A stretch of 64,000 nucleotides of DNA from assembly GCA_029210045.1 (NCBI GenBank), contig JARGNX010000008.1:24063-88062 (forward strand), written 5' to 3'. A program made the position numbers and the translations under genes. The first letter of the stretch is position 1; each line of letters begins with the position of its first letter. Source of the DNA: Coxiellaceae bacterium. Its GTDB lineage: Bacteria; Pseudomonadota; Gammaproteobacteria; Coxiellales; Coxiellaceae. This document shows, in pieces, positions 8,402 to 17,917 of the stretch. Below the pieces are notes generated by a model. That model was given only the letters and a program-made list of their open reading frames with translations, searched no databases and was not told the origin of the DNA.

Positions 8402-9628
8402 ATGCACATACTTCGTCGTATTGGACCGTGTTTTTTCGCCATTATGATAGATGCGCTAGGTTATGGTTTAGTGTATCCAGTGATGGCGGCGATGTTTACG
8501 TTATCGGCCAGCCCGGTCGTTTCTCCTGATACCACAGTGGCTTTGCGTCATTTCTATCTTGGCTTGGGTTATTTATTGTACCCATTGTTTATGTTTTTTG
8601 GTGCGTCATTCTTAGGGGATTTATCCGATGAGTGGGGGCGCAAAAAAGTGTTATTGGTTTGCATGATGGGGATTGCTATTGGTTTTGCCTTGATGGCATT
8701 GGGTGTGTTGGTTGGTAGCTTGTGGTGGTTGTTTATTGGTCGTGCATTAACGGGTTTAATGGCGGGCAGCCAGCCAATTGCACAAGCCATTATTGCTGAC
8801 CTGAGTGATGCATCGAATAAAGCCCGTAATATGGGGCTTATTGCGCTAAATTACTCGGTAGCGTTGGCATTAGGCCCTTTTCTTGGGGGTATATTATCCG
8901 ATTCTCGTCTGGTCTCTTGGTTTGGTTATTGGACACCGTTTATTTTGGCGGCGATATTATCATTGGCCGCTTTTTTCTGGCTATTAAACGGTTTTGTTGA
9001 TACGAGTAAGGTGAATCCAACCGCTAAGATTTCGTGGCTACGTCCGGTGCATATTTTTATGGAGGCATTTGAGCACCAGTCAGTGAAATGGCTATCGATT
9101 GTTTTTTTATTAATGCAGCTTGGTTGGAGCACCTATTTTCAGTACTTAATCGTGCATATGCAATATGCATTTCATTATAAAACCTTAGAGATGGGCTTGT
9201 TGCAAGGCATGTTTGGTGTTGGTGCGGCGATTGGTTTATTGGTATTGGTACCGGTGTTTACCAAGTTTATGTCATCGCGATCACTATCAATCTTAATGTT
9301 TGTGCTGACCGGGCTTGGCGTGTTGGTATGTTCTTTTGTACCTGGCCAATTGGCACAGTGGATCTTGGCGGTTTACGTATCAGCAGTCAATTGTGCCGCT
9401 TTTGCTGCCATGTTGACCGTGTTCTCAGATTCAGTGAAAGAATCACAACAAGGCTGGGTCATGGGTATCTCGAGTGCGGTGATAGCAGCGGCGTGGGTAT
9501 TAACTGGTTTGGCATCCAACCTTTTAACGCTCTTTGGTGCGCAAGGACTAATTGCTCTCGGTGGTGTGCTCTTGGTGGCTGCAGGTGTTGTATTGAAACT
9601 TAAAAAACAAATAAAAGTATCAGCTTAA
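8402..9628 (+). CDS. MFS transporter, TetA-like
   Basis: 408 residues, about twelve membrane spans. Motif A between spans 2 and 3 reads GDLSDEWGRKKVLL, and span 1 has IMIDALGYGLVYPV, resembling the start of tetracycline and other drug proton antiporters of the DHA1 group. The motif C-like stretch is ALNYSVALALGPFLGGIL. Substrate is unknown; calling it a tetracycline efflux pump would go beyond the evidence. The ribosome site AAGGAGAGCAAC precedes ATG 8402. The gene stands alone, convergent with rne, with an inverted repeat between the two. Confidence 0.85.
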   Translation: MHILRRIGPCFFAIMIDALGYGLVYPVMAAMFTLSASPVVSPDTTVALRHFYLGLGYLLYPLFMFFGASFLGDLSDEWGRKKVLLVCMMGIAIGFALMALGVLVGSLWWLFIGRALTGLMAGSQPIAQAIIADLSDASNKARNMGLIALNYSVALALGPFLGGILSDSRLVSWFGYWTPFILAAILSLAAFFWLLNGFVDTSKVNPTAKISWLRPVHIFMEAFEHQSVKWLSIVFLLMQLGWSTYFQYLIVHMQYAFHYKTLEMGLLQGMFGVGAAIGLLVLVPVFTKFMSSRSLSILMFVLTGLGVLVCSFVPGQLAQWILAVYVSAVNCAAFAAMLTVFSDSVKESQQGWVMGISSAVIAAAWVLTGLASNLLTLFGAQGLIALGGVLLVAAGVVLKLKKQIKVSA

Positions 9629-9632
9629 AAGT

Positions 9633-9677
9633 AAGGTCATTAGTCAAATGCGTAAAGCTTAATGAACTAATGACCTT
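9633..9677. terminator. Inverted repeat between convergent genes
   Basis: AAGGTCATTAGT (9633-9644) and ACTAATGACCTT (9666-9677) form a perfect 12-bp stem with a 21-nt loop, just after the MFS stop and before the rne stop on the other strand. There is no long T-run, so a bidirectional terminator or RNA 3'-end stabiliser is a guess from position. Confidence 0.45.
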
Positions 9678-9708
9678 GTATAAGTATTCTGAATGTATCT
9701 AATACTTT

Positions 9709-12171
9709 TTAGTCGTCTGTTTTAGGGGTGTCAGCTGTCACCTTAGCGCCGCTCGCATCCACGATCTTACGACCAGCTGCTGGTTTAGGTTTGGCTGGTG
9801 TATCGACAACTTCGGCTGCAGGTTTTTTGGTTTCTGGAGAAATCCGTCGGCCTGCTGTCATTTGGCGTTGTTCAACTGCTTGCTTAACGACTGGTTTAGC
9901 CTTGGCTTTAGGCGCTGGCTTTTTATCAGACAAGTTGTTTTCTTTAGCCAAGTCGTTAATCTCAGGCGATGCCGCAGCTACAGGCTTGCGTGGCTCTTTA
10001 GCTTTCGGTGGCTGTTTATTGCCATCGACAGCCATCACGTTATTAACCGGTGTCGCCTTATTGCCATCCACTTCTTGTGTGGCCGTTGATTTGTCCTGTG
10101 ATGGACGACGACGTTGTTGGTTACGATTACCTGAATCTTGTTGTTTTGATTGTCCGCCACGTGTTCCGCGTCTTGAGCGTTGCTGTTGTGTATTGCCTTG
10201 CTCGTCTTGATTGCGATCGCTGTCACTGCGTGTGCGGTTACCGCTGTTACGACGACGGTTATCGCTTTGGTTATCCGAACGATTATCCGAACGATTGTCT
10301 GAACGATTGTCTGAACGATTATCCGAGCGACTATCTGAACGGTTGTCCGAACGATTTGATGGGCGACGGTTTTGATTGTTGTTACGGTTACGCTGTTGGC
10401 CACTGCGGTTACGTTGTTGACCACTGCGGTTGCGATTGTTGTGATGTCTCTTTTTGGGTTCTTCTTCTTTTGGAGCTTCTTCAGCAGGGCTCGACGAGAA
10501 CATTTTTTTCAATAAACGACGGATTACACCTTCACCACTGGTAGGTGTTTCGGGTAGTTGCTTATCTTTATCCAAAAATTGTTTGATCACTGGTTCTTCA
10601 GTGCCAGGGGTGGCGGCAGTTGCTGATTTTTGTTGATTCTCAGGCTTGGTGCCACGTAACAGTTTGTAGCTTGGTACTGAATGGTGTTCATTTTGATTAC
10701 CGCTGCGTAAGTGGCGGATATTATAATGAGGTGTTTGTAAATGCTGATTAGGCACGATAGTGACTTTAACGCCAGTATGCTTTTCGATTTCAATTAGCTT
10801 GTCACGTTGCTCATTAATTAAGAATGTAGCTACATCAACAGGCAGTTGAATTTGAAATACAGCTTTATCGCTTTTCGTTGCTTGCTCTTGAATTAAGTGA
10901 ATAATCGAGATACCCAGTGATTCAACACTGCGAATGGCGCCAGTACCACTGCAGCGAGGGCACGGTATACGGGTAGATTTGTGCACGGCTGAGCGTAAAC
11001 GCTGACGTGACATTTCTAATAAGCCAAAACGTGAGATGCGACCGATTTGTATGCGAGCGCGATCTGGGTGTAGGGCATTGCGTAATGCATTTTCGACTTC
11101 GCGTTGATTGCGGTTTTGCATCATATCGATAAAGTCGATAACGATTAGACCGCCGATATCACGTAAGCGTAATTGACGAGCAATTTCTTCAGCTGCTTCA
11201 ACGTTAGTATTTAATGCGGTTTCCTCAATAGACTTACCTTTAGTGGCGCGTGCCGAGTTAATGTCTATAGCAACCAATGCTTCTGTTTGATCGATAACCA
11301 CTGAGCCACCGGAAGGTAGGCGTACTTCGCGTTGATAAGCGGTTTCAATTTGCTGTTCGATTTGGAAGCGACTATAAAGTGGAATGTTGTCTTCATATAG
11401 CTTAATGCGCTCAGCAAAGTCAGGACGAATTTGTTTGATGTAGTTGTAAGCACGCTGATGGGCTTCTTTTTCATCGATCACTACTTCGCCTATATCTTGG
11501 CGTAAGTAGTCGCGTAATGTGCGAATAACCACATCGCTTTCTTGGTGGATTAAGTATGGCGGTGGTTTCTGCATACCTGCTGCTTGCTTAATGGCATCAA
11601 AGTATTTTAATAAGACATCTAAATCCCATTGCAGCTCTTCAGAGTTTTTATTAACACCGGCGGTACGAATAATAACGCCCATGCCTTCTGGGATAGTCAG
11701 TTTGCTTAGTGATTCACGTAATTGGTCACGCTCTTCACCTTCGATACGACGTGAGATACCACCAGCGCGTGGATTATTTGGCATTAATACCAAATAAGAT
11801 CCAGCTAAGCTTAAGAAGGTGGTAAGTGCTGCACCTTTGGTGCCACGTTCTTCTTTATCCACTTGAACGACAACATGTTGACCAAGCTTTAACACTTTTT
11901 GAATGTCGATAGGTTCGTCGCCAGATGGCTGACTTGAAAAATATTCTGGTGAAATTTCTTTCAGTGGTAAAAACCCGTGACGTTCACTACCGTAGTTAAC
12001 AAATACAGCGGCGAGGCTAGGCTCGATACTGGTAATCTTACCGAGGTAAATATTTGCTTTTTTTTGTTCCACTCCGGGACGTTCTACGTCGAGGTCGACA
12101 AGGAGTGCGTTATTGGTAATAGCAACACGCAACTCATCAGATTGAGTCGCATTGATTAGCATTCTCTTCAT
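9709..12171 (-). CDS. rne: Ribonuclease E
   Basis: 820 residues. The catalytic half matches E. coli even in numbering: S1 domain about 38-118, Mg-binding D303 (AIDINSA) and D346 (VIDFIDM), and zinc link C404-P-R-C407. The 5'-sensor and RNase H-like parts lie between. Past residue 510 it is a disordered scaffold: a likely membrane-binding amphipathic helix (GVIRRLLKKMFSS, 548-560), Arg/Asn-rich RNA-binding stretches, an (RSDN) tandem repeat at 607-638, then an Ala/Pro/Lys-rich tail. The enzyme starts mRNA decay and processes rRNA and tRNA. It is divergent from rluC as in enterobacteria. The scaffold is shorter than in E. coli (1061), and degradosome partners cannot be predicted. Confidence 0.97.
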   Translation of the reverse strand: MKRMLINATQSDELRVAITNNALLVDLDVERPGVEQKKANIYLGKITSIEPSLAAVFVNYGSERHGFLPLKEISPEYFSSQPSGDEPIDIQKVLKLGQHVVVQVDKEERGTKGAALTTFLSLAGSYLVLMPNNPRAGGISRRIEGEERDQLRESLSKLTIPEGMGVIIRTAGVNKNSEELQWDLDVLLKYFDAIKQAAGMQKPPPYLIHQESDVVIRTLRDYLRQDIGEVVIDEKEAHQRAYNYIKQIRPDFAERIKLYEDNIPLYSRFQIEQQIETAYQREVRLPSGGSVVIDQTEALVAIDINSARATKGKSIEETALNTNVEAAEEIARQLRLRDIGGLIVIDFIDMMQNRNQREVENALRNALHPDRARIQIGRISRFGLLEMSRQRLRSAVHKSTRIPCPRCSGTGAIRSVESLGISIIHLIQEQATKSDKAVFQIQLPVDVATFLINEQRDKLIEIEKHTGVKVTIVPNQHLQTPHYNIRHLRSGNQNEHHSVPSYKLLRGTKPENQQKSATAATPGTEEPVIKQFLDKDKQLPETPTSGEGVIRRLLKKMFSSSPAEEAPKEEEPKKRHHNNRNRSGQQRNRSGQQRNRNNNQNRRPSNRSDNRSDSRSDNRSDNRSDNRSDNRSDNQSDNRRRNSGNRTRSDSDRNQDEQGNTQQQRSRRGTRGGQSKQQDSGNRNQQRRRPSQDKSTATQEVDGNKATPVNNVMAVDGNKQPPKAKEPRKPVAAASPEINDLAKENNLSDKKPAPKAKAKPVVKQAVEQRQMTAGRRISPETKKPAAEVVDTPAKPKPAAGRKIVDASGAKVTADTPKTDD
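10258..10353 (-). repeat. 12-bp tandem repeat coding for (RSDN)8 in RNase E
   Basis: Eight consecutive RSDN-type tetrapeptides (RSDN, RSDS, five more RSDN, then QSDN) are coded by a degenerate 12-bp unit whose plus strand reads TTATCCGAACGA with TTGTCTGAACGA variants. The variation at third positions indicates an array older than a single recent slippage. Confidence 0.85.
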
Positions 12172-12485
12172 TTTAAAACCCTTTTACTGGCGCTCTACCA
12201 CATTTAAAGCATTTGTTAGCTTTGTGGGTTCGCCGGAAACCTACTCAATTTTACTTCGGTGTCCGATTTCTCGCTGTGGCGCTAATATCAGTGGGAGCGC
12301 TCGTTATTTAATTCATGGCTGTTTAACGGTCAGCCGCTTTTTTTCTAATACTACCTGGCAGTTTTTAAGTGCTTAATCCCTGATTACAGATTGAACTTAT
12401 AGGGCGGTCTGGTAGACTGTTCAGGCTATTGCCTGGCAGTATCGCAATATAACAGGCTTTAGGCACCGCAGCAATAGACCCTGGT
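12172..12485. promoter_or_regulatory. rne-rluC divergent leader region
   Basis: 314 bp without a gene between two divergent genes. In enterobacteria this interval holds the long rne leader, whose hairpins allow RNase E to limit its own mRNA. Here the minus-strand leader has several short GC-rich stretches, for example around 12220-12300 (GGGAGCGCTCG and TTCGCCGGAAACC), that could fold similarly. I did not find a convincing match to the known hp2 element and no clear promoter hexamers were fixed. Confidence 0.4.
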
Positions 12486-13436
12486 ATGAATGTGTCGCAA
12501 TCCAAAGTAAGTAAACAAGTTATTGATGCTGACGATGATGGTCAGCGTATCGATAACTACCTGATTAAAGTGATGAAAGGCTTGCCAAAGAGTCGAATTT
12601 ATCGCGCCCTGCGCTCGGGAGAGGTGCGGGTTAATGGTGGTCGTATCAAGCCGGAGTATCGCTTGGTGGAGGGCGATGAAGTGCGTATACCACCTTTGCG
12701 CTTATCGGCACCTAAACAGCGCCAATCACCAGATGAGCAGTTAACACAGTCGCTAGAGTCGCGGATATTGTTTGAAAATAATCAAATATTGGTGATTGAT
12801 AAGCCAGCAGGTATGCCTGTGCATGGTGGTACGAAAGCGAATAGTGGTGTGATCGAGTGGTTGCGTATGTTAAGACCAAAGGTAAAACGATTAGAGCTGG
12901 TTCATCGCTTGGACCGGGATACGTCCGGATGCGTGTTGGTGGCTAAGAATAGAACGACCTTGGTTGAGTTGCAGCGTCAATTTGCTGAGCGTGAAGTGGA
13001 TAAGATTTATCACGCAGTGGTGCTGGGTATATATAAAGGTGGTAAACGATTGGTTGATGCCCGCCTGTTGCGCCAAGAGACCAAAGAGGGTGCGCGCAAG
13101 GTTATTGTTAGTAAAGAGGGTAAGTCGGCTTACACCGAATTCAAGCCAGTCCGGGTGGGTAAGCAGTTCAGTTTGCTGGAAGCGCGCCTTATGACGGGGC
13201 GTATGCACCAGATTCGAGTGCATTGTGCGCATGAAGGGTTACCAATAATAGGTGATCCACGTTACGGAGAATGGAAAATCAACCGCTTAGTGGCTAAGTG
13301 GGGGGTGAAGCGCATGCTATTACATGCCAGTCGTATCAGCTTAAAGGTTGACGGTGAAGTGATGACATTTGAAGCGTCATTACCTGCCGACTTTGAGGCT
13401 ATTTTTAATCATGATGATCAATCACTTGGTGATTAA
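12486..13436 (+). CDS. rluC: 23S rRNA pseudouridine synthase RluC
   Basis: 316 residues. An S4 RNA-binding domain (about 18-75, GQRIDNYLIKVMKGLPKSRIYRALR in two pieces) precedes the RluA-type catalytic domain with HRLDRDTSG (140-148), where D143 is the catalytic aspartate; later blocks are KIYHAVV and LMTGRMHQIRVH. In E. coli RluC makes pseudouridines 955, 2504 and 2580 of 23S rRNA. The position divergent from rne, followed by yceD-rpmF, supports RluC rather than RluD. The yceF/maf gene that sits nearby in E. coli is absent. Confidence 0.94.
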   Translation: MNVSQSKVSKQVIDADDDGQRIDNYLIKVMKGLPKSRIYRALRSGEVRVNGGRIKPEYRLVEGDEVRIPPLRLSAPKQRQSPDEQLTQSLESRILFENNQILVIDKPAGMPVHGGTKANSGVIEWLRMLRPKVKRLELVHRLDRDTSGCVLVAKNRTTLVELQRQFAEREVDKIYHAVVLGIYKGGKRLVDARLLRQETKEGARKVIVSKEGKSAYTEFKPVRVGKQFSLLEARLMTGRMHQIRVHCAHEGLPIIGDPRYGEWKINRLVAKWGVKRMLLHASRISLKVDGEVMTFEASLPADFEAIFNHDDQSLGD

Positions 13437-13457
13437 CCGTTTCAAACCCCCAATTAC

Positions 13458-13487
13458 TTGCTTAAGCGGGGATAGCTGAGTTATCAT
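13458..13487 (+). promoter_or_regulatory. Possible promoter of yceD-rpmF-plsX-fab cluster
   Basis: TTGCTT (13458-13463) and TATCAT (13482-13487) are 18 bp apart. The -10 ends nine bases before the yceD ATG and no Shine-Dalgarno sequence is visible, so a very short or absent leader is possible. The match is moderate. Confidence 0.35.
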
Positions 13488-13496
13488 GCGCGCCTT

Positions 13497-13937
13497 ATGG
13501 AAAAAACTATTGACCCATTACGTTTAGCCAGTCGCGGTGAATCCTTGCAAGGTGAGGTGGCGTTGTCAGATTTGACGCGTGTCTCAAGTGAGCTGCAAGA
13601 TACACCGTCCGGTCAGGTGAGCTATTGCTTTGATTTTAGTCATGATGAGCAAGGCCGAGCCGTGGTCAATGGTCGCATTCAGGCCAGTGTTATGTTAGAG
13701 TGCCAACGATGTGGCCAAGTGGTCGAGATTGCTTTAGATCTCAGTCCGCGCTTAATGGTGACCCGTAGTGATGAGCAGGCTAAGCAGATTCCGCGTGAAT
13801 TTGAACCACTGTTGGTAGGGGAGGAGCCTGTGGCCCTTTTTGAGATGCTTGAGGAAGAGTTACTATTGGCATTGCCAATGGTGCCAAGGCATGAAGAGGG
13901 TAAATGTCCGGTAGATTTGCCGGAGTATTTGAATTAA
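13497..13937 (+). CDS. yceD: Large ribosomal RNA subunit accumulation protein YceD (DUF177)
   Basis: 146 residues. The family core is seen as LECQRCGQVVEIALD in the middle and the C-terminal block EEELLLALPMVPRHEEGKC, with EPLLVGEE between; the CxxC pair and the late Cys are typical. YceD is linked to 23S rRNA accumulation and is almost always joined to rpmF, as here. It lies 54 bp before rpmF, with a palindromic repeat in the gap. The start at ATG 13497 has no clear ribosome site. Confidence 0.93.
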   Translation: MEKTIDPLRLASRGESLQGEVALSDLTRVSSELQDTPSGQVSYCFDFSHDEQGRAVVNGRIQASVMLECQRCGQVVEIALDLSPRLMVTRSDEQAKQIPREFEPLLVGEEPVALFEMLEEELLLALPMVPRHEEGKCPVDLPEYLN

Positions 13938-13939
13938 GT

Positions 13940-13965
13940 GTCATCCCGGGCATGATTCGGGAACA
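13940..13965. repeat. GTCATCCCGG palindrome between yceD and rpmF
   Basis: GTCATCCCGGGCATGATTCGGGAAC fits the second repeat module of this window (GTCATCCCGG, 6-8 nt, CCGGGATCC), with some decay in the right arm. As RNA it would make a hairpin inside the yceD-rpmF message, a place where mRNA processing or differential expression could occur. Confidence 0.75.
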
Positions 13966-13991
13966 GAATAATAAAACAGAGGAATAGGTAA

Positions 13992-14186
13992 ATGGCAGTT
14001 CAACAAAATCGTAAGACCCGTTCAAAACGTGGTATGCGTCGTTCGCATGATAGTTTAAATGCGGCATGTTTAAGTGAAGACTCAACAACAGGTGAAAAAC
14101 ACCTGCGTCATCATGTAAGCCCTGATGGTTACTACCGTGGTCGTCAAGTGGTGAGTGTTGATGTTGCTGAGGATGACGAAGAGTAA
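13992..14186 (+). CDS. rpmF: 50S ribosomal protein L32
   Basis: 64 residues, [20 protein letters not shown] at the start, followed by a region rich in charged and aromatic residues ([14 protein letters not shown]) as in gammaproteobacterial L32. The zinc-binding CxxC pairs found in some L32 proteins are missing: the usual CxxC sites are replaced (one lone Cys in NAACL), so this is the zinc-independent form. It is preceded by GAGGAATAGGTAA and lies six bases before plsX, linking ribosome and phospholipid synthesis as in E. coli. Confidence 0.97.
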   Translation: MAVQQNRKTRSKRGMRRSHDSLNAACLSEDSTTGEKHLRHHVSPDGYYRGRQVVSVDVAEDDEE

Positions 14187-14192
14187 TTACTA

Positions 14193-15221
14193 TTGGATAC
14201 GAAGGTAGTTGCGGTTGACGCAATGGGTGGTGACCATGGATTGGCGACTACAGTACCGGCGACTTGCCAGATACTGGAGAAATGCCCTGATCTCGAATGC
14301 ATTTTAGTTGGCGATGAGCATCGTATTAAGCGTCGGCTAGCGAAGCGTAAATTCAAGCATATGGATCGTATCCATGTCCAAGCTGCCAGTGAAGTGGTAG
14401 ACATGGATGAATCCCCCTCATTAGCCCTGCGTGGCAAAAAAGATTCCTCGATGCGAGTGGCTGTCGATTTAGTAAAGTCGGGCCGAGCTCAAGCTTGTGT
14501 ATCTGCCGGTAACACCGGTGCATTAATGGCAACCGCCAAATTTGTTTTAAAAACTTTACCCGGTGTTTCACGTCCTGCGATTATGGCGCGCTTACCAACC
14601 GTAGCTGATCATGATGTGCGTGTGTTAGATCTGGGTGCCAATATCGATGCGACAGCTGAGCAGTTAGTGCAATATGCGATCATGGGTTCGTTAGTTACAC
14701 GAGCCGTTGATGGTGTAGCGGCGCCAAGTGTGGGTTTGTTGAATGTTGGTGAAGAAGATATTAAAGGTAATGAACAAGTAAAAGCCACAGCAGAATTGTT
14801 ACGTAATGTGCCTCATATTAACTATGTCGGTTACGTTGAGGGCAATGATATTTTTGGTGGCAAAGTTGAAGTGGTGGTGTGTGATGGTTTTGTGGGTAAT
14901 ATTGCACTAAAGGCTGGTGAGGGTATTGCTAAAATGATTGCGCATTATGCCAAAGAAGAGTTTTCGCGTAATTTATTTACCCGTGCAGCGGCTGCATTAG
15001 TTTATCCGATATTAAAACGTTTAGCACACCGCATTGATCCGCGTGAACGCAATGGTGCTTCATTATTGGGATTGAATGGTGTTGTGATTAAGAGTCACGG
15101 CAGCGCAGATGTTTACTCGTTTGTAAATGCATTACAAGAAGCGCGCTTGCAGGTAGTGAAACAACTACCAACATTAATTGGTGATGAGGTCAGCCAAATT
15201 TTACAAGGGTCTCAAAAATGA
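14193..15221 (+). CDS. plsX: Phosphate acyltransferase PlsX
   Basis: 342 residues. It converts acyl-ACP to acyl-phosphate for phospholipid synthesis at the membrane surface. Diagnostic blocks are [11 protein letters not shown] at the start, [28 protein letters not shown] and [15 protein letters not shown]. The start is TTG at 14193: no ATG exists before the AMGGDHG block, and GAAGAG in the last rpmF codons lies nine bases upstream as ribosome site. It overlaps fabH by four bases (ATGA), so the two are likely coupled. Confidence 0.96.
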   Translation: MDTKVVAVDAMGGDHGLATTVPATCQILEKCPDLECILVGDEHRIKRRLAKRKFKHMDRIHVQAASEVVDMDESPSLALRGKKDSSMRVAVDLVKSGRAQACVSAGNTGALMATAKFVLKTLPGVSRPAIMARLPTVADHDVRVLDLGANIDATAEQLVQYAIMGSLVTRAVDGVAAPSVGLLNVGEEDIKGNEQVKATAELLRNVPHINYVGYVEGNDIFGGKVEVVVCDGFVGNIALKAGEGIAKMIAHYAKEEFSRNLFTRAAAALVYPILKRLAHRIDPRERNGASLLGLNGVVIKSHGSADVYSFVNALQEARLQVVKQLPTLIGDEVSQILQGSQK

Positions 15222-16171
15222 ACTATTCACGTATTGCCGGAACGGGAAGTTACTTGCCTAAGAGGTTGGTGACTAACGAAGATATTTCCAAAATGGTTGA
15301 TACTACTGACGAATGGATTATGCAACGCGTTGGTATTAAACAGCGTTATATTATGGAAGAAGATGAAACCCTTACTTCTATGGCGCATGCCGCTGCCGAA
15401 GCCGCGCTTGATGCGGCCGGCATAGCAGCAAAAGATTTAGATATGATTGTTGTTGGTAATGCGACACCAGAGCATTATTTTCCCAGCGTGGCATGTTTAG
15501 TGCAAAAAGCATTGGATGTGCCCGGCATACCAGCATTTGATGTGGCAGCCGCGTGCGCGGGTTTTATATATGGTATGAGTGTTGCGGATCAATATATAAA
15601 GTCTGGAGCTGCACAACGAATTTTAGTGATTGGTGTTGAAGGTTTAAGTCGAGTGGTTGACTGGTCTGATCGTTCGACATGCGTACTGTTTGGTGATGGA
15701 GCATCTGCTATTGTGTTAGAAGCATCCAGTGAACCAGGCGTTTTATCAACCCACATCCATGCCGATGGCACATACGCCGATATGTTGTCCGCCGAAACTA
15801 ATATGCGTGACCGTAATGTGGATACGCATATCCATATGGATGGCAGTGCCGTATTCCGGATTGCTGTACGTAAGTTGGGTGACAGTGTTGATGAAGCGTT
15901 AGCTGATAACGATATGCTTCATGAGCATATTGATTGGTTAATACCGCATCAAGCCAATATGCGAATTATTTCGGCGATGGCAAAGCGATTGAATCTTTCC
16001 ATGGAGCAAGTAATTCTCACCATTGAGCAACATGGTAATACCTCATCGGCATCAGTGCCGTTAGCATTAGATCATGCGATTAGAGAAGGCAAAGTGCAAC
16101 GTGGCCAAGTGTTATTGCTTGAAGCGTTTGGTGCCGGATTTGCATGGGGATCTGCATTAGTTAAATATTAG
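15218..16171 (+). CDS. fabH: 3-oxoacyl-ACP synthase III
   Basis: 317 residues, normal length. It begins each fatty acid by condensing acetyl-CoA with malonyl-ACP. The catalytic triad is C113 ([11 protein letters not shown]), H244 ([10 protein letters not shown]) and N274 ([11 protein letters not shown]). It overlaps plsX by ATGA and is followed 11 bp later by fabD. The gene order plsX-fabH-fabD-fabG is the standard gammaproteobacterial one. Confidence 0.97.
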   Translation: MNYSRIAGTGSYLPKRLVTNEDISKMVDTTDEWIMQRVGIKQRYIMEEDETLTSMAHAAAEAALDAAGIAAKDLDMIVVGNATPEHYFPSVACLVQKALDVPGIPAFDVAAACAGFIYGMSVADQYIKSGAAQRILVIGVEGLSRVVDWSDRSTCVLFGDGASAIVLEASSEPGVLSTHIHADGTYADMLSAETNMRDRNVDTHIHMDGSAVFRIAVRKLGDSVDEALADNDMLHEHIDWLIPHQANMRIISAMAKRLNLSMEQVILTIEQHGNTSSASVPLALDHAIREGKVQRGQVLLLEAFGAGFAWGSALVKY

Positions 16172-16182
16172 GGAGAAGCTTT

Positions 16183-17118
16183 ATGAAGCTTGAAAAACTA
16201 GCAATGGTTTTCCCAGGGCAAGGCTCACAAAGTGTCGGTATGATGCTTGAATTGGCGCCTCACTTTCCTGTAGTAGAGCAAACATTCCAAAAAGCATCTG
16301 AAGTGTTGGGTTATGATTTGTGGCAGTTGGTGTCACAAGGTCCTGCTGAACAATTAAATCAAACGGTATATACGCAACCTGCCCTGTTGGCAGCCGATAT
16401 TGCGTTTTGGCGTTGTTGGTTACATCAAGGTGGCGTGCACCCGGAGTGGGTGGCTGGTCACAGCTTGGGTGAATATGCTGCGTTGGTAGCGGCAGAGTCA
16501 ATTATGTTTGAAGACGCAGTCTCCTTGGTTGCCAAGCGAGCGGAGTTGATGCAAGCCTGTGTGCAGCCGGGTGAAGGTGCGATGGCGGCGATTATTGGTT
16601 TGCAAGATGAGCAAGTAAAAGAATTATGTGAAAAAATTGATGGTGTAGTAACTCCGGCGAACTATAACTCGGTCGGTCAAGTGGTTATTGCTGGTGAGGC
16701 GGGTGCTGTTGAACAGGTGGTCGACTTGGCTCGTGAATCCAAAGCACGTATGGCCAAAGTAATCCCAGTGAGTGTGCCGTCCCATTGTGCATTAATGGAA
16801 CCAGCGACGGAAGCTTTTGCTATTGCTTTATCGGCAGTGAATATAGCTACGCCGAATATGAAAGTGATACAAAATGTGGATGTTACTTATCACACGAATG
16901 GTGAATCGATTAGGCAAGATTTATTACGTCAATTAACCAGCCCGGTACGTTGGGTGGAAACCATTCAATTGATGGCGGCGAATGAGATCGATGTCATTTT
17001 TGAATGTGGTCCAGGTAAGGTATTAACCGGTTTAAATAAACGCATTGATAAGTCGCTCACTTATAAGGCGATGTGTGTTGAAAACTTTTTCGATGGTGAG
17101 GTGATCAAATGTCAGTAG
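16183..17118 (+). CDS. fabD: Malonyl-CoA:ACP transacylase
   Basis: 311 residues. It loads malonyl groups on ACP. The motifs are FPGQGSQSVGM (10-20), catalytic S93 in AGHSLGEYAAL, R118-region KRAELMQ, and H201 in VPSHCALM. A clear AGGGAGAAGC ribosome site precedes ATG 16183. The 3' end overlaps the start of fabG by ten bases, suggesting translational coupling. Confidence 0.97.
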   Translation: MKLEKLAMVFPGQGSQSVGMMLELAPHFPVVEQTFQKASEVLGYDLWQLVSQGPAEQLNQTVYTQPALLAADIAFWRCWLHQGGVHPEWVAGHSLGEYAALVAAESIMFEDAVSLVAKRAELMQACVQPGEGAMAAIIGLQDEQVKELCEKIDGVVTPANYNSVGQVVIAGEAGAVEQVVDLARESKARMAKVIPVSVPSHCALMEPATEAFAIALSAVNIATPNMKVIQNVDVTYHTNGESIRQDLLRQLTSPVRWVETIQLMAANEIDVIFECGPGKVLTGLNKRIDKSLTYKAMCVENFFDGEVIKCQ

Positions 17119-17852
17119 ATAATAAAATAGCTTTAGTTACTGGTGCAACGCGTGGTATTGGCGCGGCGATACTAAAGCAATTAGCGGATCAGGGTTGTAC
17201 TGTTATTGGTACGGCTACCTCTGAAAAAGGCGCGCAAACGATTGCAGACGCTATCAAGGCGATGGGTGCTAATGGCACTGGTATGGTGTTAAATGTTTGT
17301 GATCAAGCGAGCATTGATCAACTTGAACAGCAGATTACTGAGCAGTTTGGTCGTGTGGGGATTCTTGTTAACAACGCCGCCGTAACACGTGACAATATCA
17401 TGTTACGTATGAAGCCCGATCAATGGCAGGAAGTGATTGATACCAACTTAACTTCTGTGTTTCATATCAGCCGCAAATTTATGAAGGGTATGGTTAAGGC
17501 GCGTTGGGGGCGGATTATTAATATTAGTTCGGTAGTCGGGTCAATGGGTAACTTGGGACAAGCTAATTACTGCGCTGCAAAAGCGGGGGTGGTAGGCTTT
17601 GCTAAATCACTAGGCATTGAATTCGCGCGTTATGGTATTACGGTGAATAATGTGTCACCAGGTTTTGTTGATACCGATATGACTCGCGCTTTACCAGAGA
17701 AGCAACGTGAAGAGTTATTAAAAATGATTCCAATGAAGCGCATGGCTGAACCAAGTGATATCGCTGATGCTGTTGGGTTTTTGGCGAGTGATAAAGCTAG
17801 CTATATGACGGGCGAAACTTTGCATGTGAATGGTGGTATGTATATGGCGTAG
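17109..17852 (+). CDS. fabG: 3-oxoacyl-ACP reductase
   Basis: 247 residues of the short-chain dehydrogenase fold. It reduces 3-oxoacyl-ACP with NADPH. Cofactor motif TGATRGIG (11-18), NNAA at 88-91, catalytic S141, Y154 and K158 (QANYCAAKAG), and the C-terminal YMTGETLHVNGGMYMA all fit FabG. In relatives acpP follows directly. Here a palindromic repeat follows and acpP is about 6.1 kb further on, so this half of the cluster must end or be terminated here. Confidence 0.97.
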   Translation: MSVDNKIALVTGATRGIGAAILKQLADQGCTVIGTATSEKGAQTIADAIKAMGANGTGMVLNVCDQASIDQLEQQITEQFGRVGILVNNAAVTRDNIMLRMKPDQWQEVIDTNLTSVFHISRKFMKGMVKARWGRIINISSVVGSMGNLGQANYCAAKAGVVGFAKSLGIEFARYGITVNNVSPGFVDTDMTRALPEKQREELLKMIPMKRMAEPSDIADAVGFLASDKASYMTGETLHVNGGMYMA

Positions 17853-17861
17853 TCATAATGT

Positions 17862-17889
17862 TGTCATCCCGGATTTGACCCGGGATCCA
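17862..17889. repeat. GTCATCCCGG palindrome after fabG
   Basis: TTGTCATCCCGGATTTG followed by ACCCGGGATCCA: the second repeat module, arms CCCGG and CCGGG. It lies ten bases past the fabG stop and could act as mRNA 3'-end structure. Confidence 0.8.
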
Positions 17890-17917
17890 TGTTGAAATGG
17901 ATTCCTGCTACTGATCA

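Noticed and set aside
8402..9628. Tetracycline-resistance call for the MFS gene
   Set aside because: Only the general DHA1 layout is seen; no feature specific for tetracycline pumps and no TetR gene beside it.
9728..10544. Plus-strand frames opposite the 3' part of rne
   Set aside because: They are shadows of the Arg/Asn-rich and Ala/Pro-rich rne tail.
12172..12485. rne 5' UTR element hp2/hp3
   Set aside because: Position is right but I could not match the known sequence or draw the structure with confidence.
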